64,000 nt of DNA from a virus. The notes under the pieces were generated by a model. That model was not told the DNA's origin, searched no databases, and worked only from the letters and a program-made list of their open reading frames with translations. The stretch covers positions 62,001-126,000 of the IMG/VR virus record IMGVR_UViG_3300037725_000018; one strand, 5' to 3'. This document shows, in pieces, positions 40,337 to 48,728 of the stretch (positions within the stretch are counted from its first letter, which is position 1; the number at the start of each line of letters is the position of its first letter). Position numbers and translations under genes: made by a program.

Positions 40337-41812
40337 TTACACGCGAACCATGTCGTAACGATCATCCATGATCGTATTCAACGTAATTTGAATCGGGGTA
40401 ATGTTTTGGCCGGAAAGAATGTTCTTCATAATTGACGGGCTAAATCCGCTCACAAGAGCAGCTCCGCTTTCGGAAAACCGAACCGGATTATTCCCGCTAT
40501 CATCTAGGTTCCAAAACACAATGTTTGGGGCTTCGTATCCAGCTTTTTCGTACTTCTCCCGGACCATGTTCATCGCAGACACCGAACGCCCATCAATATT
40601 GTATGAATCAAACTGCATGTCGGACATAACAAGAATTGTTTCCGGCATTTGGTTTTCGGGTACGTTTCTGCTTTTTGCAAAGGAAAGCAAGCTTTCAAAC
40701 ATCGCAGAAATGTTTGTATTCATTCCCCAAGAAATTTCGTTTAGGCTTTCTACCCGATCTCGGAGATTTGAGCCTCCGATTTCAACGAAACTTGGGTTTT
40801 CGCTAAACGTCACAACCCGGTTTTGAAATGGTCCGGTGTTGTGCTCTGCCGTGTAAAGTCCAAGCCCGATAGCAACGTCAATCGGCCTTGTGGACGAGTT
40901 AGAGTTATAGGAAGCAGTCATGCTTCCGGACACGTCAACAACGGATAGAACATTATCTTCCATCCACACAGGAAGGTTCTTCCACTGCCCTTCAAGTTGC
41001 TTTAGCTCTTTGTCTCCGATAGAAGAGCCGCTTCCAAAAGCATTTCGGGATTGAAGAATGGGCTTGACAATTTCATGTGGAAAAATCGCCCCCGCACTCA
41101 TTTTTGTGTCTGTAGATTCGTCAAGCACGTCGTCTAGGTAAGCTTCAAAACGATCTTCGTCGTTTCGAACAAATGCATTCCGATACTTCCGGATTGCTTG
41201 AGATGGAACAGACTCGTAATCAATGCTATCCCAATTTTCTTCGCACATGTCCTGTTCAACTACGTCACGAAGACCGGACACAAGCTTTCTGTACCGCTTA
41301 GAGCGGTTTCCTACACTTCCACTATCAAACATGTGGTCACGGAGATCCGTAAACATGTCGTGGTCGGACTTGCCTTCAGACGGTGCCCACTTCGCCGCAA
41401 GACTGTCTCCGGACTCCAAGGCTTTTTCATAAAAATTCAAAGCGTCTTCATACACTTCGGTTCCCTTCGTTGAGTGAAGAACATCGTCCCAACGCCCGTA
41501 TTCGGGAATTAGATCAAGGTTTTTTCGGGCCGTTTCTGGATCGTTCTCTGCAAGCCACCGGAACATAATCCGAAACGTTCGCCGCTCTCCTTGTCCCCCG
41601 CGAATGTCGCGGTTATAGAAAAGTGACCGAAGAGCACCTTCCTTCGTTTCTTGATACGCCTTTCGAAAAAGGTCTTCGATGTATTCCGGGTCTTTTGAGC
41701 GAGACGCGCCCATAGAGAAGAAAAGATCCACAAGGTCTTTGCCGCTTGTGGAATGGGTCTTCATCCCATTTTCGGTCGTCTCGTCGTAAATTCCGGTTAG
41801 AATCTTGTTCAT
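40337..41812 (-). CDS. Ro60/TROVE-DUF2828-like protein with vWA domain
   Basis: 491 residues. TENGMKTHSTSGKDLVDLFF and YNRDIRGGQGERRTFRIMF followed by IPEYGRWDDVLH mark the helical-repeat domain shared by DUF2828 and TROVE-like proteins. The C-terminal half is a von Willebrand A domain with MIDAS motif DVSGSM (about 295) and a later MSDMQFD. Ro60 proteins ring-bind Y RNAs and misfolded RNAs such as 5S rRNA; a Ro homologue is known in mycobacteriophage Bxz1. RNA binding here is inferred from fold resemblance and from the Y-like RNAs nearby. Confidence 0.65.
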   Translation of the reverse strand: MNKILTGIYDETTENGMKTHSTSGKDLVDLFFSMGASRSKDPEYIEDLFRKAYQETKEGALRSLFYNRDIRGGQGERRTFRIMFRWLAENDPETARKNLDLIPEYGRWDDVLHSTKGTEVYEDALNFYEKALESGDSLAAKWAPSEGKSDHDMFTDLRDHMFDSGSVGNRSKRYRKLVSGLRDVVEQDMCEENWDSIDYESVPSQAIRKYRNAFVRNDEDRFEAYLDDVLDESTDTKMSAGAIFPHEIVKPILQSRNAFGSGSSIGDKELKQLEGQWKNLPVWMEDNVLSVVDVSGSMTASYNSNSSTRPIDVAIGLGLYTAEHNTGPFQNRVVTFSENPSFVEIGGSNLRDRVESLNEISWGMNTNISAMFESLLSFAKSRNVPENQMPETILVMSDMQFDSYNIDGRSVSAMNMVREKYEKAGYEAPNIVFWNLDDSGNNPVRFSESGAALVSGFSPSIMKNILSGQNITPIQITLNTIMDDRYDMVRV

Positions 41813-41917
41813 GGCGATAATTTATAACTTTAGTTTCGTTAATAGTAAAAAGCTTCTTCTCTTTCTCTAACCTCTAAAACAAAAAAACGAAGGGATGGTT
41901 CCAAGTTCAAACACTCT

Positions 41918-42373
41918 TCACAACACGTTTTGAACAGAAGCTATTTTAGAATTGTAGTAAGAAGATTCTCCTGTAACTTCTTCTCCCGCCCACGAAGGAA
42001 CATCTTCATCTGTATTTTCCATTTCAAGAAGAATTAGATCCCGGTCTTCAAAAAAGTCTACGCTAACAGACCCGGTTTCAGTTTTAAGGTAATACCGTTT
42101 CTTTTTAAGCCCGGACACCGCAGACTTTTTTAATTCTCTGTACTGGTGCTTGTTAATCACCGTTTCATTTTCTTCCCGGCAGTGGGCATACCCGCCTTGT
42201 TTGACCGTAAGCCGATAAGACTCTCCACCGTTTCTTTTTCGAATCCGAACTTCCGGGTCACTTTGGCTTATGTAGTACTGCTCAATTTCAACAGTTTTCT
42301 CAACGTCTTCTCGGCTTACTTTCGAATTCCAATCATCTTTTGAAACCAAAAACTTTCTTTCTTTTTCGACCAT
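41918..42373 (-). CDS. CYTH/triphosphate tunnel metalloenzyme-like protein
   Basis: 151 residues. MVEKERKFLV holds the ExExK signature (Glu3, Glu5, Lys7). VRIRKRNGGESYRLTVKQG supplies the basic strands, and VDFFEDRDLILLEME the acidic strands of the tunnel. Family members hydrolyse triphosphates (thiamine triphosphate, RNA 5'-triphosphate) or cyclise ATP. The substrate is unknown. Confidence 0.8.
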   Translation of the reverse strand: MVEKERKFLVSKDDWNSKVSREDVEKTVEIEQYYISQSDPEVRIRKRNGGESYRLTVKQGGYAHCREENETVINKHQYRELKKSAVSGLKKKRYYLKTETGSVSVDFFEDRDLILLEMENTDEDVPSWAGEEVTGESSYYNSKIASVQNVL

Positions 42374-42402
42374 AACACTTGAATATAACTTTTATGAATA
42401 AA

Positions 42403-43686
42403 TTACCACCAAACCTTCTTGTTCACGTTTTCAACCGAACCTTTTCGGTCGTACGTCCAAAGGTAAGCGGTTTTTGGAACTCCAGTCCATCCGTTTTGCC
42501 ATTCGTATTTTCCGGAGTTTGTAACGCTTCGCATAAACTGGACATTTAGGCCAACAGAGTCTTTTGAGCGAAGGAATTGATACTGTTCTTCGTTGTGAAT
42601 ATCTCCAAGGAAGGCTTTTCGAATGCCCCCCTTTGTATTTGCCCAAATATCTGTTGCCTCTTCCGCAAAGTTTGAAGGGAGGCGCTGCATCTTTGAACGA
42701 GTCTTGCAATGGTATCCGTGAGCCATAAGGAATCCACATTTTCCAAACCTATAATACTTGCGCTCTTTCCGGGAATAGTCAATATTCACATGCGAAGTAG
42801 AGCTAAACGCATGTTTTAAAAGCATCCCCAAAAAGAAGTCCAAGTCTTCGTCGTGGTTCCCGTAAATCACCGGAACGGTAACAACCGGAAACTGCTCGGC
42901 TGCGTACCGGAGAACTTCAATGAGCATTTCCGACCCGGTTTCAAAACTCTCTTGAAACGGCACAATGACCCGTTGAGGCGTTCCACGCTTTGTTGTGTTT
43001 CGGTCGTCGTTTACCGTCCAAAAGTCCGATCCAACCGGGAAGAAAAGCCGTTTAACGCCTTTTTCTTTTGCCTCGTCAATAAGTCGTATAGATTTTTCTT
43101 TAAACGTCTGGACGTTGTCTTCAATCGTATCGTCTGTGTCGTATCCAGTTTCAGACGCCAAAACAACTTTGTCAATATGGGCGTCGTGAAGTCCAATAAC
43201 TCCACAAAAGTCTTTTGGGTTGGAAGGAGTCGGTTTATCAATTTTCGGCGTTGATATGTTTTCGAGCCGATCCGAAAAATACTTCGTTATGTGTTCGAAA
43301 TCTGAACGGTAGTCAGACCGGACCTTCACAGAAAACTTTGTGCTTCCGTCTGCACCTTCCCAAATCGTGTATTTGGAAACTTCTTCTTCGTCAAGCCCGT
43401 GCTGGTTTAAAAACCGTTGAAGCGGCGTAAGGTTTGAATCGTCTTCATCTGAAACGTTGGAAGGGGGAGCTGGCTTAACTTCACCTTCATACGTAGTCTC
43501 CGGGCTTTCTTCATCCCGAACCTTTTCTCTTACTTTAGACCGGATCTTTTGTACCTGAGTTTCGTCTACGTTGTCGGAGGCAAACATGTCTTTAATTTTG
43601 CCTACCCCCCACTTTAGGTATCCGGTGTTTTCTTCAAGGTACTTTCGAAGTTCTTCCGCGCTAAGATGCTTTTTTTCTCTTCCCAT
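42403..43686 (-). CDS. Metallophosphoesterase with long N-terminal region
   Basis: 427 residues. The first ~150 hold a possible helix-turn-helix (YLKWGVGKIKDMFAS) and an acidic linker. From ~165 the calcineurin-like motifs appear: GLHDAHIDK, FPVGSDFW, VIYGNHDEDL, MAHGYHCKT and LGDIHNEEQY. The family cleaves phosphodiesters with two metals. Similar long forms occur in phages of varied hosts; a DNA-processing role is possible. Confidence 0.75.
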   Translation of the reverse strand: MGREKKHLSAEELRKYLEENTGYLKWGVGKIKDMFASDNVDETQVQKIRSKVREKVRDEESPETTYEGEVKPAPPSNVSDEDDSNLTPLQRFLNQHGLDEEEVSKYTIWEGADGSTKFSVKVRSDYRSDFEHITKYFSDRLENISTPKIDKPTPSNPKDFCGVIGLHDAHIDKVVLASETGYDTDDTIEDNVQTFKEKSIRLIDEAKEKGVKRLFFPVGSDFWTVNDDRNTTKRGTPQRVIVPFQESFETGSEMLIEVLRYAAEQFPVVTVPVIYGNHDEDLDFFLGMLLKHAFSSTSHVNIDYSRKERKYYRFGKCGFLMAHGYHCKTRSKMQRLPSNFAEEATDIWANTKGGIRKAFLGDIHNEEQYQFLRSKDSVGLNVQFMRSVTNSGKYEWQNGWTGVPKTAYLWTYDRKGSVENVNKKVWW

Positions 43687-43815
43687 TTGATATAAATCTG
43701 TTTGAAACTTGTGTATATTGGTAGGTCATTCGGAGAAGTAACTTTGTTTTATAGATAGTTTAGGGTGTAGATAATACGGCAACTGCATGTTAAAATTCAT
43801 ACAGACTTCATCTTG

Positions 43816-43907
43816 CGGTAGGAGTGGGGGACGATCCCACAAGGCCATATTTCAGGTTCGGCACCTTTCCAAGATGCTACAGTCGCCAACTATCTGTTTG
43901 CCCTACC
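43816..43907 (-). tRNA. tRNA-Ser(GGA)
   Basis: 92 bases; acceptor GGTAGGG/TCCTACC, D-arm ACAG/CTGT, anticodon stem GCATC/GGTGC with loop TTGGAAA, long variable arm. The T-loop ATCGTCC is non-standard. Confidence 0.82.
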
Positions 43908-43917
43908 ATGTATGTAG

Positions 43918-43989
43918 TAGCCACGTGGAGAATCGAACTCCAACTCTCCTGCACGTCAAGCAGGCGCTTTTCCGTTAAGCTACGTGGCT
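43918..43989 (-). tRNA. tRNA-Val(GAC)
   Basis: 72 bases; acceptor AGCCACG/CGTGGCT, anticodon stem CCTGC/GCAGG with loop TTGACGT, T-loop TTCGATT. Its 5' end overlaps the stop codon of the next gene by 2 bases. Confidence 0.92.
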
Positions 43990-44182
43990 ATGGGTTTGGA
44001 ACTCCCCAACTGGCAAGTTCCAATTTCCACGTCACAACGTCGATTTCTTCGTCGTAATCGAAACCCAAAACGTAGTAATACTTTCTTCCGATTTCAATCG
44101 CGTAACACTTCTTCAAAGCGTCAGAAAACTTGTTGAGCGTTTTCGTCTGGCTTAAAGAAACATCAATCCACTTCTTCGTCAT
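43988..44182 (-). CDS. Small protein of unknown function
   Basis: 64 residues; basic N-terminal helix then strands (GRKYYYVLGFDYDEEIDVVT). The TAG stop falls on the tRNA-Val 5' end. Confidence 0.45.
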   Translation of the reverse strand: MTKKWIDVSLSQTKTLNKFSDALKKCYAIEIGRKYYYVLGFDYDEEIDVVTWKLELASWGVPNP

Positions 44183-44188
44183 TCTTTT

Positions 44189-44701
44189 TTAGTGAAACAC
44201 ATATGGCTTCCAAGATTCATCTAATGTACCCATATTTTTGAAGATCGAGAAGTATGTTGGTCGGTAAATATCCAAGTCCTCTTTTCCGGTTCCAAGAATA
44301 TCTTCGACCTCCGAAAGCGGCTTGTCTCCTTTCGTTTGGTTGCAACTTTTGCAAGCGGTCACAAGATTTTTCCACGTGTTCTTTCCACCTTTACTTTTTG
44401 GTTTGACGTGATCTAGCGTAAGATTATCTTCACTTCCGCAGTACACGCACTCGTGATTATCTCGCTTGTAAATGTTTGAGCGGGTAAGGCTTACGTTGCC
44501 TCGGGGACGCTGCACGTACTGTTCAATCACCCGGACAATGGAAGGGGCATAAATTTCTGTAGATGGAGAGCGAAGAACCGTGTTTTCATAGCGGTTGATA
44601 ACTTCTACCCGGTTTTTAAACTCCAACGTAAATCCTCTCTCAATAGGAACAACGTAAAGTGGTGTGTAATCTTTATTTAGAACAAGTGTCTGCTTATTCA
44701 T
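44189..44701 (-). CDS. HNH endonuclease domain protein
   Basis: 170 residues. CVYCGSEDNLTLDHVKPK and NLVTACKSCNQTKGDKP form the HNH core with two CxxC zinc units. The N-terminal LVLNKDYTPLYVVPI is typical of the chromosomal HNH family of cyanobacteria and Bacteroidota, not of intron-type homing enzymes. It may serve in DNA processing; the role is unknown. Confidence 0.82.
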   Translation of the reverse strand: MNKQTLVLNKDYTPLYVVPIERGFTLEFKNRVEVINRYENTVLRSPSTEIYAPSIVRVIEQYVQRPRGNVSLTRSNIYKRDNHECVYCGSEDNLTLDHVKPKSKGGKNTWKNLVTACKSCNQTKGDKPLSEVEDILGTGKEDLDIYRPTYFSIFKNMGTLDESWKPYVFH

Positions 44702-44758
44702 GGCTTAACCATTATCTTGTTAGCTCGCTTGTATGAATTAGTTAATTGGTTGCTTTGA

Positions 44759-45025
44759 TTAGATGTTGTTGTGACTATATTCTAAAGTCCTTGTTCCACT
44801 TTCAGTTTCAAATTCCCAACAAATTGAAATAAGACCCCTTGCCCATTTTCCCTGCGAATAGTTATCTACTAGCCTTGCCCATTCTTCCATAGGAAGACTG
44901 TCAAATGGAAGGGTCAATTCTGTTTTTGAATCCGCATAAAAAGGCCCATCGTATTTTTTGGTCTTCTTTTTGTCTCCCGGTAAACGGTACTTGATGGTCA
45001 AATGTTCTTTGTGTATCTTAATCAT
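44759..45025 (-). CDS. Protein of unknown function
   Basis: 88 residues from the ATG at 45025; longer readings cross tRNA-Leu(CAA). Beta-rich (KEHLTIKYRLPGDKKKTKKY). No family is recognised. Confidence 0.5.
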   Translation of the reverse strand: MIKIHKEHLTIKYRLPGDKKKTKKYDGPFYADSKTELTLPFDSLPMEEWARLVDNYSQGKWARGLISICWEFETESGTRTLEYSHNNI

Positions 45026-45063
45026 TTTTATATATCTCAACCGGGAAAAAAGTAGCAATAAAG

Positions 45064-45147
45064 TACCTCCGGTGGGACTCGAACCCACACGCCTCAAAGG
45101 ACACCGAATTTTGAATTCGGCACGTCTGCCGATTCCGTCACGGAGGC
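45064..45147 (-). tRNA. tRNA-Leu(CAA)
   Basis: 84 bases with long variable arm; acceptor GCCTCCG/CGGAGGT, anticodon stem CCGAA/TTCGG with loop TTCAAAA, T-loop TTCGAGT. Confidence 0.92.
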
Positions 45148-45155
45148 TTTCGTTT

Positions 45156-45356
45156 CTATTCTTCTTGTGTGTGCTTTGAGCAACCAAATTCGCTCCCGTC
45201 TTCTCCTGCTGGAGGGTTGAACGGGTACTTCAGACCTCCAAACTCTTGCGAAAGTTCTTTGTTCCCGCAAAGAGGAACGCCTTCTTGAACTTCAAAGAAA
45301 ACGCATGTTTCGCATGTATCGTTCATAGCAAACTCACCTTTTGACTTTTGATTCAT
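45156..45356 (-). CDS. Small Cys-rich protein, possible zinc or Fe-S site
   Basis: 66 residues, or 56 from an internal Met. CETCVFFEVQEGVPLCGN and a late FGCSKH give four Cys in a pattern seen in many small phage proteins of unknown role. Confidence 0.5.
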   Translation of the reverse strand: MNQKSKGEFAMNDTCETCVFFEVQEGVPLCGNKELSQEFGGLKYPFNPPAGEDGSEFGCSKHTQEE

Positions 45357-45363
45357 TGATTAG

Positions 45364-45729
45364 CTATTCTTCATCCCAATACTTTTCCGTGAACTCTTTG
45401 AACTCTTCTTTGTCCTCTTCCCAATCCCCGCTCCAGTTTGGAAATACTTTTTGAAAGCCAATGTATCCTAAACGGGAACGAAGCTTTTCGTACTCTACTT
45501 CAAGAGTTTTTTCTTCATCGACCGGAACCAAACTTGAATGTGAAATAAGTCTTTCCACAGACCCGGCAGAAGACTTCGTTCTTCCGGTTTCAACGTTTTG
45601 CAAGATGTATCGCTTCAAAGTTATTGTTTCCCCGGCTTTTGATCCACGTCTTGCCTCTTTCTTCGTTTCTTGAACGTGAACTTCATATACTCTTTCTCCG
45701 TCTGTAAACCTATCTCCAACCTCGATCAT
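45364..45729 (-). CDS. Acidic protein of unknown function
   Basis: 121 residues from the ATG at 45729 (an upstream TTG is less likely). The first half looks like a beta barrel (VGDRFTDGERVYEVHVQETK), the second is helical and acidic. Confidence 0.5.
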   Translation of the reverse strand: MIEVGDRFTDGERVYEVHVQETKKEARRGSKAGETITLKRYILQNVETGRTKSSAGSVERLISHSSLVPVDEEKTLEVEYEKLRSRLGYIGFQKVFPNWSGDWEEDKEEFKEFTEKYWDEE

Positions 45730-45819
45730 AACAGTTTTTTGTTTTATGTTCGTCAATTATAAACGGTCTGAATTGTACCATTGTTTTTCATGTAACCGAA
45801 AAGTTAACGATGAAAAAGG

Positions 45820-45862
45820 TAGCCCCGGTGGGGATCGAACCCACACTGAACAGTTTTTAATG
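45820..45862 (-). pseudogene. Orphan tRNA 3' half
   Basis: A T-arm GTGGG-TTCGATC-CCCAC with acceptor strand CGGGGCT and discriminator A, but no 5' half beside it. Its acceptor strand pairs over 7 positions (two wobbles) with the orphan 5' half at 46628-46664. Confidence 0.5.
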
Positions 45863-45863
45863 G

Positions 45864-45949
45864 TACTCCCGGAGGGACTCGAACCCCCAATCCATATTTC
45901 AGGCGTCTGATCTTAAGTCAGAAGTGTATTCCAATTCCACCACGGGAGC
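45864..45949 (-). tRNA. tRNA-Leu(TAA)
   Basis: 86 bases with long variable arm; acceptor GCTCCCG/CGGGAGT, anticodon stem TCTGA/TCAGA with loop CTTAAGA, T-loop TTCGAGT. Confidence 0.92.
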
Positions 45950-45957
45950 ATATACTT

Positions 45958-46572
45958 TTAGTTCATGTTAATGCTGTTTTCATCTATCAAACGTTTACAT
46001 CTATAATAATTTCCACCTTTCGCTGCTAATCCTACTTCTAACAATGCCTGTCTTATATTATCGTTTCGTTTCAAAGATGAAATCAATGTTGAATCACTCA
46101 CCTTTTTGCTTCCGGTATTTATATTTCTTCCTCTAAAGTAACTTGTCTGTGAATGGCAGTTGGGACAGAGAAGTCTCAAATTTTCAACACGGTGGTCTAG
46201 GCTATTGCCGTTTATGTGATCTATTTCTAAAGTTATGGGTTTTCCATTCCATGTATCCGATAAACCGCACTCATAACACTTTTCTTTCAAAATGCCTTTT
46301 TTTAATGCAAATTTTTTAACATACGCTCCCGGAAGATTAGAGTTCTTTTGAAAAACTTCTTCCTTTGATTTCAGCAGTTTTCCTTTTGACCAATCTCTTT
46401 TGCCATCAAAGTGAGAAAGGTCTTTTTTTCCCTCTTCATAAGCTTTTTTCAGACCATTGCTATTCTTCTTTTTAACTTATGGACACTTTTGATATGTTTC
46501 TTCGCAACATTTTTTTCCATTACTTAAAACATACCTTGCTTCTCTATCGCAACCATAATCGCACTTATTCAT
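45958..46572 (-). pseudogene. HNH homing endonuclease gene broken by an in-frame stop
   Basis: The ATG at 46572 opens MNKCDYGCDREARYVLSNGK, then TAA at 46477-46479 (codon 32), after which the same frame runs 172 codons to the TAG at 45958. The downstream part has the HNH core (LEIDHINGNSLDHRVENLRL, LLCPNCHSQTSY) and a helix-turn-helix. The N-terminal zinc knuckle and the rest form one typical ~200-residue phage HNH protein, so this is a nonsense-inactivated copy, unless translation restarts at the TTG near 46290. A/T-rich, sign of recent arrival. Confidence 0.7.
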
Positions 46573-46627
46573 TATACCTACTTTTTTAATTCATTCGCGG
46601 ATATATAGTAGGTATACGAAAGTTTTA

Positions 46628-46664
46628 ATGGTTAAACTGCCTCTTCCGGTTGGGCTACAGGGCC
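46628..46664 (-). pseudogene. Orphan tRNA 5' half
   Basis: Acceptor strand GGCCCTG, TA and a D-arm (GCC...GGC) followed by CAGTTTAACCATTAAAA, with no T-arm. CCATTAAAA recurs next to the orphan 3' half at 45862, as if one tRNA had been split by the HNH/tRNA-Leu insertion. Confidence 0.5.
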
Positions 46665-46671
46665 GTAAAAA

Positions 46672-46893
46672 TTATTCGAGAGTATGACTTCCACTTCCGG
46701 TAGAAAAGTAAACAAGTTCTCGGACTGAAAAAGGTTTGATTTCTATGTCAAACCGATCATCCCAATCTTCAACGTACCAGCACTTCCTATAAAGAGTGTT
46801 TAAAATCGCATCAGAGTTCGGACCGGATGTTAAAAGAGGTTTGTTAACTTCGGCCTTAAACGCTTCCTCAGAATCTTCGATTATAACAAGCAT
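46672..46893 (-). CDS. Small protein of unknown function (MLVIIED start)
   Basis: 73 residues. It begins MLVIIEDSEEAFKAEV, then ILNTLYRKCWYVEDWDDRFD, close in plan to the protein at 47575 (strand start, ~30 residues, D-rich strand, helix). Part of a small paralogous group. Confidence 0.5.
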   Translation of the reverse strand: MLVIIEDSEEAFKAEVNKPLLTSGPNSDAILNTLYRKCWYVEDWDDRFDIEIKPFSVRELVYFSTGSGSHTLE

Positions 46894-46902
46894 AGGTGGT
46901 TT

Positions 46903-47346
46903 TTAAAGTTTAATGTAGGCATACGCAAGCCCACAGGCGGTCAAAAACCCAAGTGCAAACGGGTTGTCAATGGGAATAGGTGTACTACAAATATTAGGGT
47001 CAATAGCACATGCTTGTCTACATTTAATATCACTTGGGTTGTTTTCACAATATTCAGCACATTTTTGTGAATTTCCATTTCCGTTGATAATTCCGTTACA
47101 AGCGTTTTTACTTCCCTTCCCCTTTCCATTATTCCAAGTTACAGGTCCGGGCGTGTAATCACCTGAAAGCCCACTAGAGCGTTCACGTTGGCTTCTATCG
47201 GGCGTTTGGCGTTCGGCCCGTGTGGTACCAAAGGAACTGTCTTCACTTGGCTCTGCCCAACTTGGAAGGTTCTGTGCGTTTGCCGGGGCAAAAAGCAGTA
47301 TAAGTGAAAAAATGCAAACGATCTGTTTTATTGGTTTCTTTTTCAT
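46903..47346 (-). CDS. Secreted protein with C-terminal PID-type anchor
   Basis: 147 residues from the ATG at 47346. A signal peptide (KKKPIKQIVCIFSLILLFAP, cleavage after ANA) leads to a Ser/Gly-rich region, a Cys cluster (CAEYCENNPSDIKCRQAC) and a C-terminal PIDNPFALGFLTACGLAYAY helix. A short P-[IL]-D motif followed by one hydrophobic helix resembles sorting tails of Bacteroidota. Envelope display is inferred. Confidence 0.55.
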   Translation of the reverse strand: MKKKPIKQIVCIFSLILLFAPANAQNLPSWAEPSEDSSFGTTRAERQTPDRSQRERSSGLSGDYTPGPVTWNNGKGKGSKNACNGIINGNGNSQKCAEYCENNPSDIKCRQACAIDPNICSTPIPIDNPFALGFLTACGLAYAYIKL

Positions 47347-47371
47347 TTTGTTTGTGATATGTATACACGCT

Positions 47372-47491
47372 TTATGCAAAAAAATCAAGCACAAGAAGCG
47401 TCATGGCAATTGAAGTTTGCCCGTTCCAGTAAAAGTACAAAGCGATGTTTTCTACGATGTAAGTGCTGTAGCTTTCGATTGTCTTAATCAT
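47372..47491 (-). CDS. Tiny membrane-associated protein
   Basis: 39 residues from the ATG at 47491 (a TTG at 47569 would add 26). Hydrophobic C-terminal half (TSIAMTLLVLDFFA). Translation is uncertain. Confidence 0.35.
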   Translation of the reverse strand: MIKTIESYSTYIVENIALYFYWNGQTSIAMTLLVLDFFA

Positions 47492-47574
47492 CGGTTTTCG
47501 TTTTTTGTTGTGAAAGGCTCTCTCTATTTGTTTGTAACTACGCTCCTTCTTCAATGTTCCACCGGACAATCATT

Positions 47575-47817
47575 TCACAAAAGGGGTGAAAGAATCATAA
47601 GCTCTTTAATTTTTTCCGGGTTCAAGGTCGTTTCGTAAACTTTTTCCCACTTATCTGCGTACCTAACTTTTCTTTTGGGCACATTGATGATTATGTCCAC
47701 AAAATCGAAGTCTTCATCATCGTATGCGGCGGGGTTTGACTTCGTTTTTTGTTCGTAAAGGCCCCGGTTTGACCGGACACAAGAAGCCTCTTTTTTGTCT
47801 TCGATCAAAATGAGCAT
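47575..47817 (-). CDS. Small protein of unknown function (MLILIED start)
   Basis: 80 residues. MLILIEDKKEASCVRSNRGL then DFVDIIINVPKRKVRYADKW; same plan as 46672. It is followed closely by the gene upstream at 47821. Confidence 0.5.
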   Translation of the reverse strand: MLILIEDKKEASCVRSNRGLYEQKTKSNPAAYDDEDFDFVDIIINVPKRKVRYADKWEKVYETTLNPEKIKELMILSPLL

Positions 47818-47820
47818 TTT

Positions 47821-48159
47821 CTACATCACTCTTGTAAGTAGCCAAAGCTTAACAGGGCCTTCAAAATAGTCAAGGTGCTCTAACGTTTCTTTTACCTCTT
47901 CTTTAACCCGTTCAAGTTTATCAATTGAATATCCAACATCTTCGTCTTCGGTGTACTTAGACCTACCGCTTAGATGTTTTCCAATGTACACGTCTTTTGA
48001 ATCGTGTCCCCGGTGTGGTTCCCCGTAAAAAACGGCTGTGTACCCGTCTAAATCGTCATTATCTTCAATGTCCGGGTAGTAAAGGTTATCGTAATCCTCT
48101 CTGCTGTCGTTTTCTATCTTTACGCCTACCAAAAGCGTATGCCGTTTATACATTCCCAT
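47821..48159 (-). CDS. Protein of unknown function
   Basis: 112 residues, acidic, alpha/beta pattern (GYTAVFYGEPHRGHDSKDVY). It follows the terminator at 48185. Confidence 0.5.
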   Translation of the reverse strand: MGMYKRHTLLVGVKIENDSREDYDNLYYPDIEDNDDLDGYTAVFYGEPHRGHDSKDVYIGKHLSGRSKYTEDEDVGYSIDKLERVKEEVKETLEHLDYFEGPVKLWLLTRVM

Positions 48160-48184
48160 AGCTTTGAAAACCGTTTGTGTTTAT

Positions 48185-48214
48185 AAAAAAAGGGTGGCGT
48201 TTGCCACCCTTTTT
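48185..48214 (-). terminator. Intrinsic terminator
   Basis: Minus strand: AAAGGGTGGC pairs with GCCACCCTTT around a 4-base loop and runs into a T-rich tract. It ends the transcript of the zinc-ribbon gene at 48231. Confidence 0.8.
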
Positions 48215-48230
48215 GTTTCAATTGAACGTG

Positions 48231-48680
48231 TTAGCTCACCTGCTCGGTGTGCTTGCAATTCGGGTAATTGTTGCAACCGTAAAACTCTCCGTACTTCCCA
48301 TCCCGCTTGACCATAGGGCCGTGGCCGTGAGGGCAATCCGGACCAAGAAGATCCCGCCAATTTTCAAGGCGGCTTGCAAGGTTTTTGCGCCAAGTCTTGA
48401 TCCGGTTCACGCGCTTGGTTCCCCCAACGCGCTTGATTTCACCGTCACCATCTTTCATGAAGATTCCAACGCGAATTGCGTCCTTTCCACGACCACGGGC
48501 AGAACCGTCTTTGATGGACGTGTAAACCCGAACGGTAAGCGGAATGCCTTCTTCAGAACGGTGAAAGCGTCCGTACACCTTCTCTTTCGTTCCGGCAACG
48601 TCAACGGGAAGAAAACCTCGGTCGGAAAGAAATTCATCCATTTCCGACTCCGAAATGTTTGCGTAACTGCGAGCACTCAT
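48231..48680 (-). CDS. Protein with topoisomerase-type zinc ribbon
   Basis: 149 residues from the ATG at 48680. The N-terminal ~100 residues form a charged domain (VYGRFHRSEEGIPLTVRVYT); the C-terminus CPHGHGPMVKRDGKYGEFYG then CNNYPNCKHTE is a topoisomerase I-type C4-like zinc ribbon. Nucleic-acid binding is likely. It has its own terminator. Confidence 0.65.
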   Translation of the reverse strand: MSARSYANISESEMDEFLSDRGFLPVDVAGTKEKVYGRFHRSEEGIPLTVRVYTSIKDGSARGRGKDAIRVGIFMKDGDGEIKRVGGTKRVNRIKTWRKNLASRLENWRDLLGPDCPHGHGPMVKRDGKYGEFYGCNNYPNCKHTEQVS

Positions 48681-48728
48681 TGGTCTTTGGTTTTTTGTCA
48701 AGGGGCGTCCTTTGTCAAATCCACTACG

